Part shown: positions 25,088 to 36,355 of the stretch, piece by piece
How positions within the stretch are numbered: position 1 is the first letter of the stretch
Layout: every line of letters begins with the position of its first letter
Assembly (NCBI GenBank): GCA_022605955.1
Contig: JAKCOZ010000005.1
Location: 5,924,001-5,988,000, forward strand
Origin: Rallus limicola
Lineage: Eukaryota; Chordata; Aves; Gruiformes; Rallidae
DNA: 64,000 nucleotides
Direction of reading: 5' to 3'
Position numbers and translations under genes: made by a program
The notes under the pieces: model-generated
Told to the model about the DNA's origin: nothing
Seen by the model: the letters and a program-made list of their open reading frames with translations, nothing else
Database searches by the model: none

Positions 25088-25260
25088 CTCTGAGCTGGAG
25101 TCTGACTTTAATGGTGACTCGTCAAACTCAGAAGTTGGTGAAGGACAGACGTCACTGCTGGAGACTCCCATCTGCCCAAGCCCCATTGAGAGGCGGGCAC
25201 CACTCACCAGGAGCCCGGTAGCACCAGAGGAAAGCCCCAAAGCATCCAAAGTTGCTGATG
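25088..25260 (+). CDS. MICAL2: MICAL2 long-isoform exon (acidic/serine linker)
   Basis: 173 nt, with acceptor AG at 25086-25087 and donor GTAAGC at 25261. Its first base completes AGC from the previous exon, giving SSELESDFNGDSSNSEVGEG and then ETPICPSPIERRAPLTRSPV. The acidic/Ser stretch resembles MICAL-family sequences with predicted casein-kinase-type sites. The rest is Pro-rich with SP dipeptides. It ends in phase 1 (G). Joined to the previous exon it gives VTSDASSSELESDFNGDSS, a continuous acidic motif, which supports the splice. Confidence 0.87.
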
Positions 25261-26409
25261 GTAAGCAGCATCCTGACCTGAGGGCTGAAGTCAGGACTCA
25301 GGGGGTGTGGGGGGGAGATATTTTGAAGAGAAGACTGTTGCCTGCAATGTGTCTTTGGGGTGCTGTAGCTGCAACAACATTTCCTGCAACAACAACGGGG
25401 TAACCTGGAGCAGTTGTGCCTTGTGCTGTGCTTGCAAGGGTAGGATGAATGTTTTCCCAACAAGAAAAACACGGACGTTACTAGTAGCTAATGTAATATT
25501 TGCACTGTTGCTGGGATCTCTGCTTGGGTCAGTTTATCTTCCTATCAGTAGCTGCTTATGAAATTTTTGTACCCAGAGGAAAGGAGGAAGGGAAGTGGGG
25601 AGAGGTCTGCCTTCAAATGGAAACTTTTTCTGGAGAAGGTGAGAACTAAAAGATGTACTAAAACCAGCCCAAGAAATGGTTTCACAGAAAATAAAAGGCC
25701 ATCAGCACTCGCTCCTTGTCCCCCACCACCCTCACATCTATATATGCATTCTTAATCCAAACAGAAAAGAGGGGATTTCATAGAACCGTTTAAAGTGACT
25801 CTTGAATAATGAAGCCCTTGTTCAGGACAGAAAAAGGAGCCACAGCAAGCCCCTGGCAGCATGTGACCCCGTGCAGTTGTGGAAGGGATTTCACCCTTTT
25901 TCCTCCCCAATTCATGCTCTCCCCACTTGTGGCTGCTAACATCACCTTCCCCCCAGCATGCCGGCCGGGCCATCTCGACCCTCAGGGGCAGCCTGCCCCT
26001 TATCGGCACCCTCACCCAGCTGCCCCCTCACCCAGCTGCACCTTTCAGTCTGTCCCCTCGCCCGTTTGTCTGTCTGCGTCCCGGCTCCAGCCGACTGCCC
26101 CGAGCACAGGGCCAGAGTGGGTCTGGGGATAAGCGAGCAGGAAGACAGGAGCTCTCCTCCTTGGAGCCCCCGGCCATCCCTTTCGGCACTCGCGGCCCCT
26201 CCCGGGCCGGAGCTGAGGCCGCCGGCGGGTGCGCGCTGCCCCCTCCCGGCCGTCGCCACCAGGAGCTGGGCCGGGATCGCGGGCACCGGGATCGCGGGGG
26301 TGCTGCTTGCAAAGCTAACCCTCCCCGGCTTAGGTCAGTTCCCCTCTCTGTTTTGGCTCTCTGGTTTTTGCTAGGTTAGCTGACCGTGTGTCTCTCCTGT
26401 TTCTGTCAG
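25261..26409 (+). other. MICAL2: MICAL2 intron containing a CpG-rich island
   Basis: 1.15 kb intron. The first 700 nt is ordinary; from about 25958 it becomes very GC-rich with many CpGs (listed separately). It ends with TTTCTGTCAG before exon 26410. Confidence 0.7.
25958..26335 (+). promoter_or_regulatory. Intragenic CpG-rich island, candidate internal promoter
   Basis: GC-rich sequence with frequent CpG (for example CGGCCGTCGCC and GGGATCGCGGGCACCGGGAT), sharply different from the flanking intron. It ends at a usable donor (CTTAG|GTCAGT, GT at 26334-26335), only 76 nt before the acceptor of exon 26410. All three forward frames are largely open, as expected of GC-rich DNA, so a coding call is not supported. 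It could be the first exon and promoter of a MICALCL-only transcript, or a GC-rich retained segment. Function is inference. Confidence 0.45.
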
Positions 26410-26484
26410 CGCTGCAGAGAGCCAACACTTTTCACTCCACAGCATTAAACAAGTATCAGAATTGGAGAAGAAAACTCCAAATGA
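26410..26484 (+). CDS. MICAL2: MICAL2 long-isoform exon (short helix segment)
   Basis: 75 nt, with acceptor CTGTCAG ending at 26409 and donor GTAAGT at 26485. In phase with the previous exon it encodes ALQRANTFHSTALNKYQNWR followed by RKLQM: a basic amphipathic helix resembling conserved MICAL segments. It leaves one base (A). A second frame is also open (AAESQHFSLHSI...), but that would need a different phase from the preceding exon. The phase-1 end does not fit the best acceptor of the next exon (see 32652). Confidence 0.78.
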
Positions 26485-28369
26485 GTAAGTAAAGCCTGCA
26501 GAGCAACTGCTACTTCTATTCGTACTGTCTTTTATGTTCCTGTTTCCTAAATATGTTTCTCCTTCTGTCCTCTAAAAGTTTTATATTTTTAGTCACTAGA
26601 TGAGAAGACAGATACCCAAAACGCAGGAAATACTTATTTTCCATTTTCTTGTGCTGAGAAGACCAAATTCCCGTTTTGTGTGACTGCTCCCTACGTAATT
26701 ACACCCATCACCTTCAGGTGGTGTCTGTACTAATTCTCTGTCTCTAGCCCTGGGTGTGCTGATTGCTTTTGATCAGGTGTGATGATGGGTCTAACGTTTT
26801 GAGCATCACTTCTTAGAAATGCTCCTCGAGGTGCCTATTTCCACCCACCTCCGATCACCTCTTTTTTGTTGGAAAAAAACAGGTGATGTTTCTGGGTGAA
26901 TAGCCAACCCAGCTGGCCAGGTGAACTGGTGAAAATAAGTATTGCTAGTTCTTGTCCTCTGTTGGTTTTACTTCATTTGGGCTGACCATCCCTGCCTGTG
27001 GGAATCGCACAGGAATGCAGAGATTCCAATAGCTATTGGGTTTATGCTCAAATCCACTTTCAAAACACAATTACGTCACCCTTCAAAACCAGGGCTGTGT
27101 CTAGATAATCATCCTGCTGGGCTGTGGTCCCAAAACAAGCCAGCCATCCTTAGTCACACCTCTGCAGTCCCTCACAGGGCTGATGGCCCACCTTGGTACA
27201 GCCATTCTACAAGCACACACAGAGCCTGCCCAGTTTCCCCTAAGGACTTGCAGGTATCTGCTGTGATGGGTATGAGTTTGGGAGCTGGGTGAGTTTACGG
27301 GTATCTCAGACCCTCTCAAAGCTTGGTGAGAAATGCAGCTGTATCTGTTGGACCGAGGTGTTGACAGCCTGAGGTATAAAACAAGAATGTACAGCAGTGG
27401 AAAGAAGGGATTTGTGCATGTGGCCAAGCATGACGCTTTCTGGGCATGAGGACAGCAAGTTCTGGGGAATGGTGGTGACAGTCAGTCTTTAACTCTTCCC
27501 TCAGCTGCTCTCTGCACCAGTGGGCAGGGCTGGGGCTGGGAGGGAATTGCTGCTGCTGCTGCTGATCACAGACCCAGTTGCCTTCCGAGAAGTTAAAGGC
27601 TTTGCTTCCGAAGCAACAGGATCCCTGTGTCTGGTACAGGACCAGTGTTCAAGCAGAGGTGTCTTGGTTTGCTGGGGTTGAGTGCACAAACAAGCTTCAA
27701 GGTCATTTGTGAGTACCTATGGTAGGAAGAAATAATCTTGACAGAGATCAAGCTGCATCTCCGCTTCCTGGTACTGGGCTCACCTCTGAGTTGGGTGCCT
27801 GCAGGTATATGTGAGTGCTGTCACCACCAACCCTGAGGTCCCTTGGAGGCCACTGATGCCACACAAAACCAGTAAAGCTCAGAAGAAGTTGCACAGGGCT
27901 ACTTCACGGTCCCAAAAGTATGCTCCTACCAAGATGAACATCAGCAAACCATCCCCTGTGATGGGTTGACCCTGTAGAGATTCAACTGTGGCAGATGAAC
28001 GGGCAGGCAGGCTGCAATGGGGCTGCATTCTTTAGGATTCACTGCACCTGCAAGTCCCCTCTGGAGCAGCCTCTTGAGATGTCCCACTTAGGGAAGCCTA
28101 TCCCCTGCCCAGGACAGGGAGGCAGAGCAGGGTGCCCTCAAAGTCTTGTGGCATCTGTGTTAGTCTTGGGTCTGTCTCTGTGCACTGTGCAGCATTTGAG
28201 GATTGGCTTGTAAACAGGTGTTGGCTTCCCCAAAGGCTTGGATTTAAAACCTTGCTTTAGTTGATCTCAGTTTTTAAAAGAACAAACAAAAATTCGTGCT
28301 TATTAGCAGGTTTGAGGGGAAAAAAAGACACTGAGAGAGGAAAGAGGAGAAGACTGGGGGTGACTTAAA

Positions 28370-28700
28370 TTTCAACTCATCTTTTGCTTGTTCTCAACAA
28401 GTGCATAACTTAATCGTTTGCCAATTAATTGCCCGATGATTTTATTAAAATCGTCGGTGTGCCTCCGAAGGGCTGTAGAGGGAGCTAAAACCCTTTGAGA
28501 GGGAAGGGAAGAGACGCGCTGAGTGCATTTGCCCGAACCTCAATTACGCTGTTACAACGAGGTGTAAAGCACATTGAGCATATACCGGGAACAGAATAAA
28601 GGCATTTTGTACTCTCTGGAGGAACACTGTAAATCTTAGTTTCTATATTTAATCCACTTAATATTTGGATACAAGAATTCATAGTGTCATTAGTCACATG
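28370..28700. promoter_or_regulatory. Candidate conserved noncoding element
   Basis: AT-rich sequence with homeobox-type cores (CCAATTAATTG), CpGs kept in an AT-rich setting, and a 25-bp near-palindrome at 28433-28457 (CCGATGATTTTA / TAAAATCGTCGG, one mismatch). This composition is typical of developmental enhancers, but conservation cannot be tested here. Confidence 0.3.
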
Positions 28701-29250
28701 AAAGACTAATCTGTCTCCTTTTCAGGCTTATTTCCCCAAACACATATGTTTCATAAACAGCATGAGATATGCGGCCAAGGAGGAGGAAATCAGTGTCATG
28801 GTTATACTGGCTGAAAGGCTCAGAGCAGGATATTACCTTTCAGAATCTTTAATCCCTGTTGCACAGCCACAGGGAATACCATGCTCTTAATTTATCTTGG
28901 TCAATTCAAGTAGGTTTTGGGCCAAGCAGATCATGATAGTACCCTAGGAGAATTTAGGGGTTTTAATCCTCTTTTGAATGTGAAGCTGCAAATATGGGTT
29001 CAGTGGTGGGAATAAACCCATTATCCCTGTGAAAGATGACAAGCTGTGGCTTTGTGTGAAGTGTTGTGCGTAGTCCTTGTAAACTAATGCACACCCATGT
29101 GTACTGTCCTGGGAAGCACTTCCCCCCAGGGGCACGTGCCATTACCCTGCAGAGCTCTGGGGTATGGGTTTTACACCTTCATTGGTGTTAATGGCTGTCC
29201 CTGCTGCAGTGGTCACATTGCCTGTTAGTGTGCTGAGCCATGAAGTTTGA

Positions 29251-29292
29251 CACACACCCCCCCCCCCTCCCCCCTCCCCCCCCCCTCCCTCC
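29251..29292. repeat. C-rich homopyrimidine tract
   Basis: Runs of C broken only by T, following CACACA. The complementary strand has several G-runs and could form a G-quadruplex. Likely length-polymorphic. Confidence 0.8.
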
Positions 29293-32200
29293 GCACACTT
29301 ACTCAAGTGACAGTGGGATTTTTAATCCTTGTTCTGGGTTTCCATGTTTTCCCATGGCTCAATTCACTTTAGAGAATATAAAGGTCAGCTCCTTGTTCCT
29401 TTATGAACTCCTGTGCTTTATTTCCCTCCCTTCTTGACCAGATGTAAAAAATTGCATCAGGATTGGGAATGAACAGATGAGAAGTGGAGAGTAAAGGAAA
29501 GTTGGCCTTTCTCCCTGGCTTGTCCAGGTGCAGGAACTGTCTTCTCTCTCTGGTGCACTGTTTTTGTCCTTACACAACTTTTAATCCCTAGGTAGAACCA
29601 CCAAATTTTGCTTTGGGAACCTTTTCAGGTTTCAGAACTAGTAATTGGGTTTGGGAATTAATAATTCAGCTATAAATATACTTGTCATATTATAGTTTGG
29701 CATGATAATATCTTGGCTCAGGGATACTTTTGTTCTGTCCAAAGATTATTTATTATGTAAAATTCCCACAGGCACAAAATTAGAGAGCTCTTCTGACTCC
29801 CTTCAGGTGCAAGTTATCTCCCTTTGTATTCCGGCAGGTCTAAGTCTGTCTGTGCTCATTTTGGTTCAGAGCCTTTAGCAATTAGCTACCTTGCCTGATC
29901 CCAGGAGATCACCCAGGATGCTGCCCATTTCCCTGGTTTGGGAGAGCACAGGATTATTTCTGTCCTTCCTGTCTGCAGGTGGGCAGACTCTTTTCTTTCC
30001 TGCTCTGATGGCCAGCCCTCTCAGAGGTCATCTGTTGCCTTCATTTCTCAGAGCTACCCAGAGCTTCAGAAGTCGCTTGTTGTTTTGACTGTTGTGCTTT
30101 TAAGGCCTGAAAGCCTTCTAAAGAAAGCTGGTTTTCCAGAAATTTTCCTGGAACTCAAAAGCTGCTTCATTATGCCCAGCCAAAACATGGAAGCAGTACA
30201 GGTCCACTGCTGAAAATGTCGACGTGTGTTTGGCAGAGTGTGTGCTCATGGGAGTGACGCCATAAACTGCTTTACTGTAGGTCAGCTCTTCAGGTGCTAT
30301 ATCCAGATGACTCTTTAACTTTCTACTCTTATTCCTTAATTGCAAACTGCATCTAAAACAAAGCCAGTACAAACGTGATGGTAAAATTTGTGTGTTTAGC
30401 AGGTTTCCCTTTGCTATCCAGCAAGAAACCTGGGCCACACTGGAAGGACACCTCAGCCAGCTGTCAAGGCAGGCCTGGAGAGTATCACTCCCAAACACAG
30501 GTACAGAGAAGAATTGTGCAGAGTAAAATGAGTTCAACTACTCATGGGGCATGTCTGCTCTTGGCAGGCTGCCTGAGCATCCTCTGCTCACTCAAATAGC
30601 TTTGGCTGTCACGGTAACAAGCTAAAGTTGGAGCTATGCCTGAGCCCTACATGGGGAAGAGACTTTGATGCTCTGGTTGGTATAACCATTCCCAGATCAT
30701 GTGGCTAAGTCACATTTGCTGTGAGACTCAGGCCTTGATCACACTGAGTTAGGCATTAATTTGCTGCATCAGTCAATGTCTAGGCACCCTCACCCTGCCC
30801 TTCCCTCACAACATGGGGCTGAGCTGCCACCGGGGTTTCCCTTGTTGCTACAGTTTCTGCTCAAAGAAGAGGAAATCCCCCAAACCTGTGTCTCCTAGTG
30901 CTCCCAAGCTGGCTGTTGGTCTACTTGCAGTCTCATAGGGCTGGATGGAATTGTGTGGCATATTGGGCAAGGCCATGTGCCAGCAGTGACAGAGACTCTC
31001 ATCTGAGTGGCTTAAATGCCATTTGGTCACTGTGTATCACTGAGCAAAAGGCAAGCACCAGCAGCAGCCTTGGAAAGCAAATCTGGGAGCTGAGGTGAGG
31101 TCTCACCTACTGCCAGCCATAGCAACCCTGGCATAGGAGACTGGGGGATTTCATCCCCTGGACACAGGTATGGCTATGTCTAATGCTTACACCTTGCATC
31201 TGGTCAGCAGGAGACTTGTTTTCCTTGTTTGCAGCAGGCCATTGGTTCTACACTTCCCAAAGCTTAGGAGAATCTTCAGGTTCCTTCAGGACCTAGAATT
31301 TCCATTGGGTTTTTTTCTGCTTTTTTAAATTATTATTTTCTTATTTTTTTAAGTTCACAGAAGGGTGGGTCTGCCAGCAGTGCAGTACTACAGCAGGAGT
31401 CACAACCGGCTGTCCCAAGCAAAGGGCAGTGTGTACCCTGGACTTGGAGCAGGGACCAGCCCATCTCCTCTGTGTCCTAGCCCATTGTCCTCACCCTTGG
31501 GTTAAATGGGATTAAAATTTCTTGACCTCAGAGTCTGTGTTAGAAAAGAAAGTCAAGTGTTCCGAAGCCACAGTGGTAGTTGAAATCCGGTCCAGGACAA
31601 TAGGGCCAGGAAGGGAATGTCCCAGGGGAACAGAGCTGCACAGTGCTGCTGGGCCCTGCTGTGTACAAGGAGAGGTGATTCTGTGCAGCCCCAACTCTAA
31701 AAACAACACTTAGCAGCCTTTTCTTTAAAAGGAGAGCATTTAGAGTGTATGTTGGTTGGTGCTTTCTCATGTCTTTCTATCCGAGATCCTGGCTGATATT
31801 AATTTTAGTCATCAAATACAACTGTAGAGCAGGGGAGTAATCATTATTGCCTTACTTCTGGGAAATTGGAAGTCAGATGGATTAATGGCTTCACCGGTGT
31901 GAATTCTGGAATCTGGCACACGTGGAAGCAGGAACTAAATCTTCTTGCCATCCGTTATCAAGTAGCATTGAGGATAAAAGGTCTTCCTTTCAAGAAGCAA
32001 AAAGCCCCTCTGGTTTTGTCCTGCTGGCTACAATATATAGGCATTTATCTTTGTTACTACCTCCAGCAGAAGACTTTGGTGGCTAGAATAATGAATTTAA
32101 GTCTTCACCAAAAGAAAAATAATCATGAAAGAACTAATTGACTTATTTAGAACTAGCATTTTAGAACCTTTCCTGTGTCACCTCATTCCCATGTGCACAA

Positions 32201-32651
32201 TTTTATAAAAGCAGTTTGAGAGAATAGATGTTGGTCTCTTGTCCTTGCTGGGAACTCTAAGGTGATGCAACTGGAATACACGTGGGAGAACAGAGAGGAT
32301 CATTTTTTTGTTTATTTTCATATAGATAGGACTGTGTCTTTCTAAGAAAAATATTAAAGGCAATTCATAATAAAGATGTGACAGATTCTTATCGTGAATA
32401 CCATTATTTTTAGGCTGTTAGAATTTACAGTAGTATTAGATCTCTGCTGCTAGAGAAATATTAGCTCTTTAAGGAAAAAAGTTTTTCTTCTTACTGCATT
32501 ATCATTTACTTATGTATGTGTGTACATATAAACTAGGTGTTATGTTTGTTAGCATTGTGTTAAGATTAAATTTTATTAAAATACTATATTACATAAAAGA
32601 TATACTAAACTTTTTTTCTAACCCTAACGTATTTTTCCATGCACTTCACAG

Positions 32652-34011
32652 TTGGCTTCTTACAAAAACCCACCAGAAGTTACTAGAGGACATTTCAAGC
32701 CCTACAGCCCAGTATTTCAAAGAAAAGAAAAAGCTAGAGAGATGCCTGAAGATATCTGTCTCTATGTGCCCCATTGTCCTCTTCAGAGCAACACCAGAGG
32801 TTCTCCACAAACTCCCCCTGTGAATGGGACACTGGCTTCTGATTTTTCTGAGCCTGAAGATACAAATAGTGACATTGGGGGATACACAGCCCAGGGTTGG
32901 AAGGAAAAAACCCAGAAATATACCTCTGAACCAGAAGATTTTAACAGGAATACAAAAATGCTGTCATCTCTGTATTTGAAAGAGAAAGATGACAAAACCA
33001 CAAGGCACCCAGGAGAGAAGCTTGAGCAAGGATTAAAGGAGACAAAAAAGAGGCCAGTGCTTTGTGCTCAACAGCGACCCTTGTTGTATGATTCAAACAG
33101 GACGAACTTAGGTGGAACCAGTCCAGGGTGTCAAAACAAAGGAGCGCTGTGGGCTTCAGAGGAGAAGGATGCTGACAGCAGGAAAGATGCATTCAAGCTC
33201 TCTGGTTGTCCTTTGCCTCGCTTATTTGCAGATGATGCTCCACCAGCTTTGCCAATTGACACAAAAGATGCTCTGAGGCATCCAGATGCAGTTGCCAGGG
33301 AGCACGCAGCTGGCCGGCCAAAATCACCACTGAAGCTCATAGCCAATGCTATCAAAAGGTCAATTTTTGAGCCTCTAACCTCATCTCCAGAAGGACTAAA
33401 GCAGGACTCAGACTGCAAATTCAAAGCCTCTTCAGAACAAGCTTTCTTCAGCTTCCCCAGTACTCCTGGCTATTCCCTAAGCCAAATGAACAGTAACAAT
33501 AATAGGGCAAACAACACTCAGCCACAGGAGATTAAAGGAGAGCAGTGGGCAAGAGAATATTTAGGAAATGGGAACCCTTCATCAAATCCATCTAATTACT
33601 CTGTAGGCTCTGCAGAGAGATCTCTAAGGGATTACAGTGAGGAGGCATCCTTCCCAGTCTACAGTCCTCACGCTAGGTCTTCCAAGACAACCAGTATACC
33701 TCAGAAATCATCTTGCACTAGGCTGGAGGATGTCCCAGTACTCCTAGAAAAGTTTACCTTTAAAGAGACTCCTCCGAGGACTCCCATGGATGACAGGTAT
33801 ATCTGTAAAGAAAAGTACCTTCTTTCATCTTCTGAGCCCAAGAACACCTCCAAGGAATATCTAGATGACTCTGCACAAAGGAATAGTCTTGGGTCACTCT
33901 TTGATAGGCTGAGAAATAAAGTTCATGACAGAGGAGGGAATGCCTTTGTGTCATCTCTGCCTTTCATGAAGAACCATTCTCCAGAAGACAGGCTGTGTTA
34001 CCCTTCCACAG
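32652..34011 (+). CDS. MICAL2: Giant MICALCL-type exon of MICAL2
   Basis: Open for about 453 codons to donor GTGAGG (GT 34012), phase 1 out. The start is uncertain. The acceptor TTCACAG ending at 32651 has the better pyrimidine tract and gives LASYKNPPEVTRGHFKPYSP but needs phase 0. The acceptor CACCAG ending at 32676 fits phase 1 from exon 26410 and gives KVTRGHFKPYSPVFQRKEKA. The first in-frame ATG is at 32742, a possible start for a MICALCL-only product. The protein is polar, Ser/Lys/Glu-rich and probably disordered. The stretch KSPLKLIANAIKRSIFEPL (about codons 224-242) is a conserved MICAL-type motif, and TPPRTP and SP dipeptides suggest proline-directed phosphorylation. Human MICALCL (Ebitein-1) is known to bind ERK2. 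Confidence 0.88.
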
Positions 34012-35910
34012 GTGAGGATTTGAATGGAATAATAGTAATTTATTTAAAAAAAAAAATAGTAACACTTAACATTTAAAAGACCTGCATGTGATCATGCAAA
34101 CATGTATCTGTGACATGTTATGTTTAATGTATATTTACTTTCTACATAGGAAGACTTTGGTATAAAGGAGAAGAGCAGATTTGCAAGTAGAGCACAGCTT
34201 GCTGGAATGAAGTTTGGTTTGCTGTTTGCTGCTGCTCAAATGTGTTTAGGTCAGGAAAACGTACTCGCCAAGGTGGTAGGAGTGGTGGGGCAGAGTGGGA
34301 TGCTACGCAGAGCAGCTGCTGCTGTGACATCGAGGGTGTTGTGGAAGGGGTAGTATGGTGGGCAAGCAGAAGGATGAGAACCAAAATCTCCTGTGCAGTG
34401 TAGAGTACTTTTGCCACCCTTTCCATGAGGAGCTTGGAGACTGAAGCAATGCAGTTGCAACGGGGAGTAGCTTTGTGTATCTACTGTCTCAGCAGGTGTC
34501 TCTTCAGCTCTGCTGTCATCATGACTGAACTGTAGACGTACTTTTGGGAGCTTAGTAGTATCATTAATATTCCCTTGTTCTTTTATTTGAGAGGAGGTAG
34601 CACCTTATTGACCTACCTTGACCTATTTGTGAGTCTATTTTGGCAATCATTAGAAGTCATCCATTTTCATATTGCTTGCAAGGACAAAGTTAGCATTAAA
34701 ATTGCAGGCAAGTTTAAGAAATACTGATGTCAGGCAAAGAGCAACCTGAGTAACATGAGCACAGGCTCAGGAAGAATTAAGTGCAACACAGTTTCAGGCA
34801 TAAAATGTGATGTATGAGAGCTGCACCCACCTGTCTCTCCCTGTGATCCATCTTTCCACTAGTCCACTGCAGAAAGTCAGCTATTTAATGAAAAAACTAT
34901 TTAATTTATTGGCATACCCATTTGTTTCTTGTCATTTTAAATTGCAACCCAAATGTAACCCCCAAATATCTGCTGTGCTGCAGTATTAAAGTAACAATCT
35001 CTGTGTAAAGTCTAACATCACTGAAATGTTCCCAGTGACCTGCTAGATCCTTTTTGCATCCTTCCTGTTTCAGAAGTACTGCATGCTGTGAGAAAGGTAT
35101 ACAGTATATATGAGACCTGATCTGAAGCTCATTCAGATCAATGGAATAACTCCTGCTCTCATTCCTGAATTTCTGGATTGGATTCTTGGAGCATCTATCT
35201 AACAGCTCACACCACCACTCATCCCAACTGAGCCGGAGGATGCTGGAGGCCACATAGAGTTGCTAGTGTTCATGCTCTGTCTCAGTCAGGAGGCTTTTTC
35301 TGACTCTATCATTAGTCATCACCTGTCATCTAAACCAAGCTGACTCCTCTTAGGTGTGTTACAATAATGAGTACATTTTGTTCTTCTTAAAATGGGAAAA
35401 GTTCTTGTTAGGTTTGAATGATACTATATTTTAAATATTTTGGAAAAACATGTTTGTAGAGTATGCATTGCATTCCTTTGCTGTGCAAGCCAAATGAGGA
35501 ATTATTAAATTATTGACTGTTTATAGGCATTGCAAATTCTGTTCAGAAGAAAAAAATGCAGCTTTGATTGAGCCATTTGACCAATCATTGGCCTCTTTCA
35601 GCACTGCAGCTCCCTGAACTTTTTCAAACATCACAGTTGAGCAAATCAAACTCTGAAATGGCATTTCTGTCTCATATTGGCACTTGTCTCAAGCCCAGAC
35701 TTGGCAAACTTTAGTCATGAACTGATGATGAGCTTTAGCCCACATTACATGTCACTGTTTTTTGTCTCTCTTGAAATTTACCATGGATCTCAGAAAAAAA
35801 AAATCTTTAAAGATAAAATAATACTCCCAGCACCTTGTAGAAACCGATCTAATGAGGCTTTTTTTTATTCTCCTCTTGCCTCTTTGCAGCAATGCTATTC
35901 TATTGTATAG

Positions 35911-36355
35911 ACCTGCCGGAGGGGAGGAAGGCCCTCCAGAGGGACCTGGACAGGTTGAGTTGCTGGGCAGAGGCCAGTGGGATGAAGTTTAACATGGCGA
36001 AGGGCCAGGTCCTGCACTTTGGTCATAACAATCCTAGGCAATGCTGCAGGCTTGGGGCAGGGTGGCTGGAAAGCTGCACAGAGGAAAAGGATCTGGGGTT
36101 GTTGGTTGACACTCACTTGAACATAAGCCAGCTGTGTGCCCAGGTGCCCAAGAAGGCCAACGGCATCCTGGCTTGTATCAGGAATAGCATAGCCAGCAGG
36201 ACCAGGGCGATGATCCTCCCACTGTGCTCAGCTCTGGTGAGGCCGCACCTCGAATACTGTGTTCAGTTTTGGGCCCCTCACTACAAGAAAGATGTGAGGC
36301 CCTAGAGCATGTCCAGAGAAGGGCTGCCAAGCTGGTGAAGGGTCTGGAACATAGT
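35911..36355 (+). mobile_element. CR1 LINE fragment, C-terminal part of reverse transcriptase ORF
   Basis: The translated frame carries [38 protein letters not shown] and [20 protein letters not shown], which are hallmarks of the C-terminal end of avian CR1 ORF2. The element is truncated at both ends: the 3' tail with the ATTCTATG repeats is missing. The frame is open for about 128 codons of element sequence. It then breaks near 36296, after which the match continues in another frame ([19 protein letters not shown]), indicating a single-base loss. The element is dead. Confidence 0.92.

Larger units (their letters stand above)
26485..32651 (+). other. MICAL2: MICAL2 intron
   Basis: 6.2 kb. 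Holds a candidate conserved noncoding block with a near-palindrome (28370-28700), a C-rich tract (29251-29292), a short GCT run (27550-27566), and a strong pyrimidine tract at 31300-31360 with no convincing exon behind it. Ordinary intronic sequence otherwise. Confidence 0.65.

Noticed and set aside
25879..26379. 166-codon plus-strand open frame over the CpG-rich island as a coding exon
   Set aside because: All three forward frames are open over much of the island, as GC-rich DNA predicts; frame and phase do not connect to neighbouring exons, and no domain is seen.
31301..31440. Possible missing microexon after the strong pyrimidine tract at 31310-31360
   Set aside because: The acceptor is good, but no convincing donor follows in a frame that would join 26484 to 32652.
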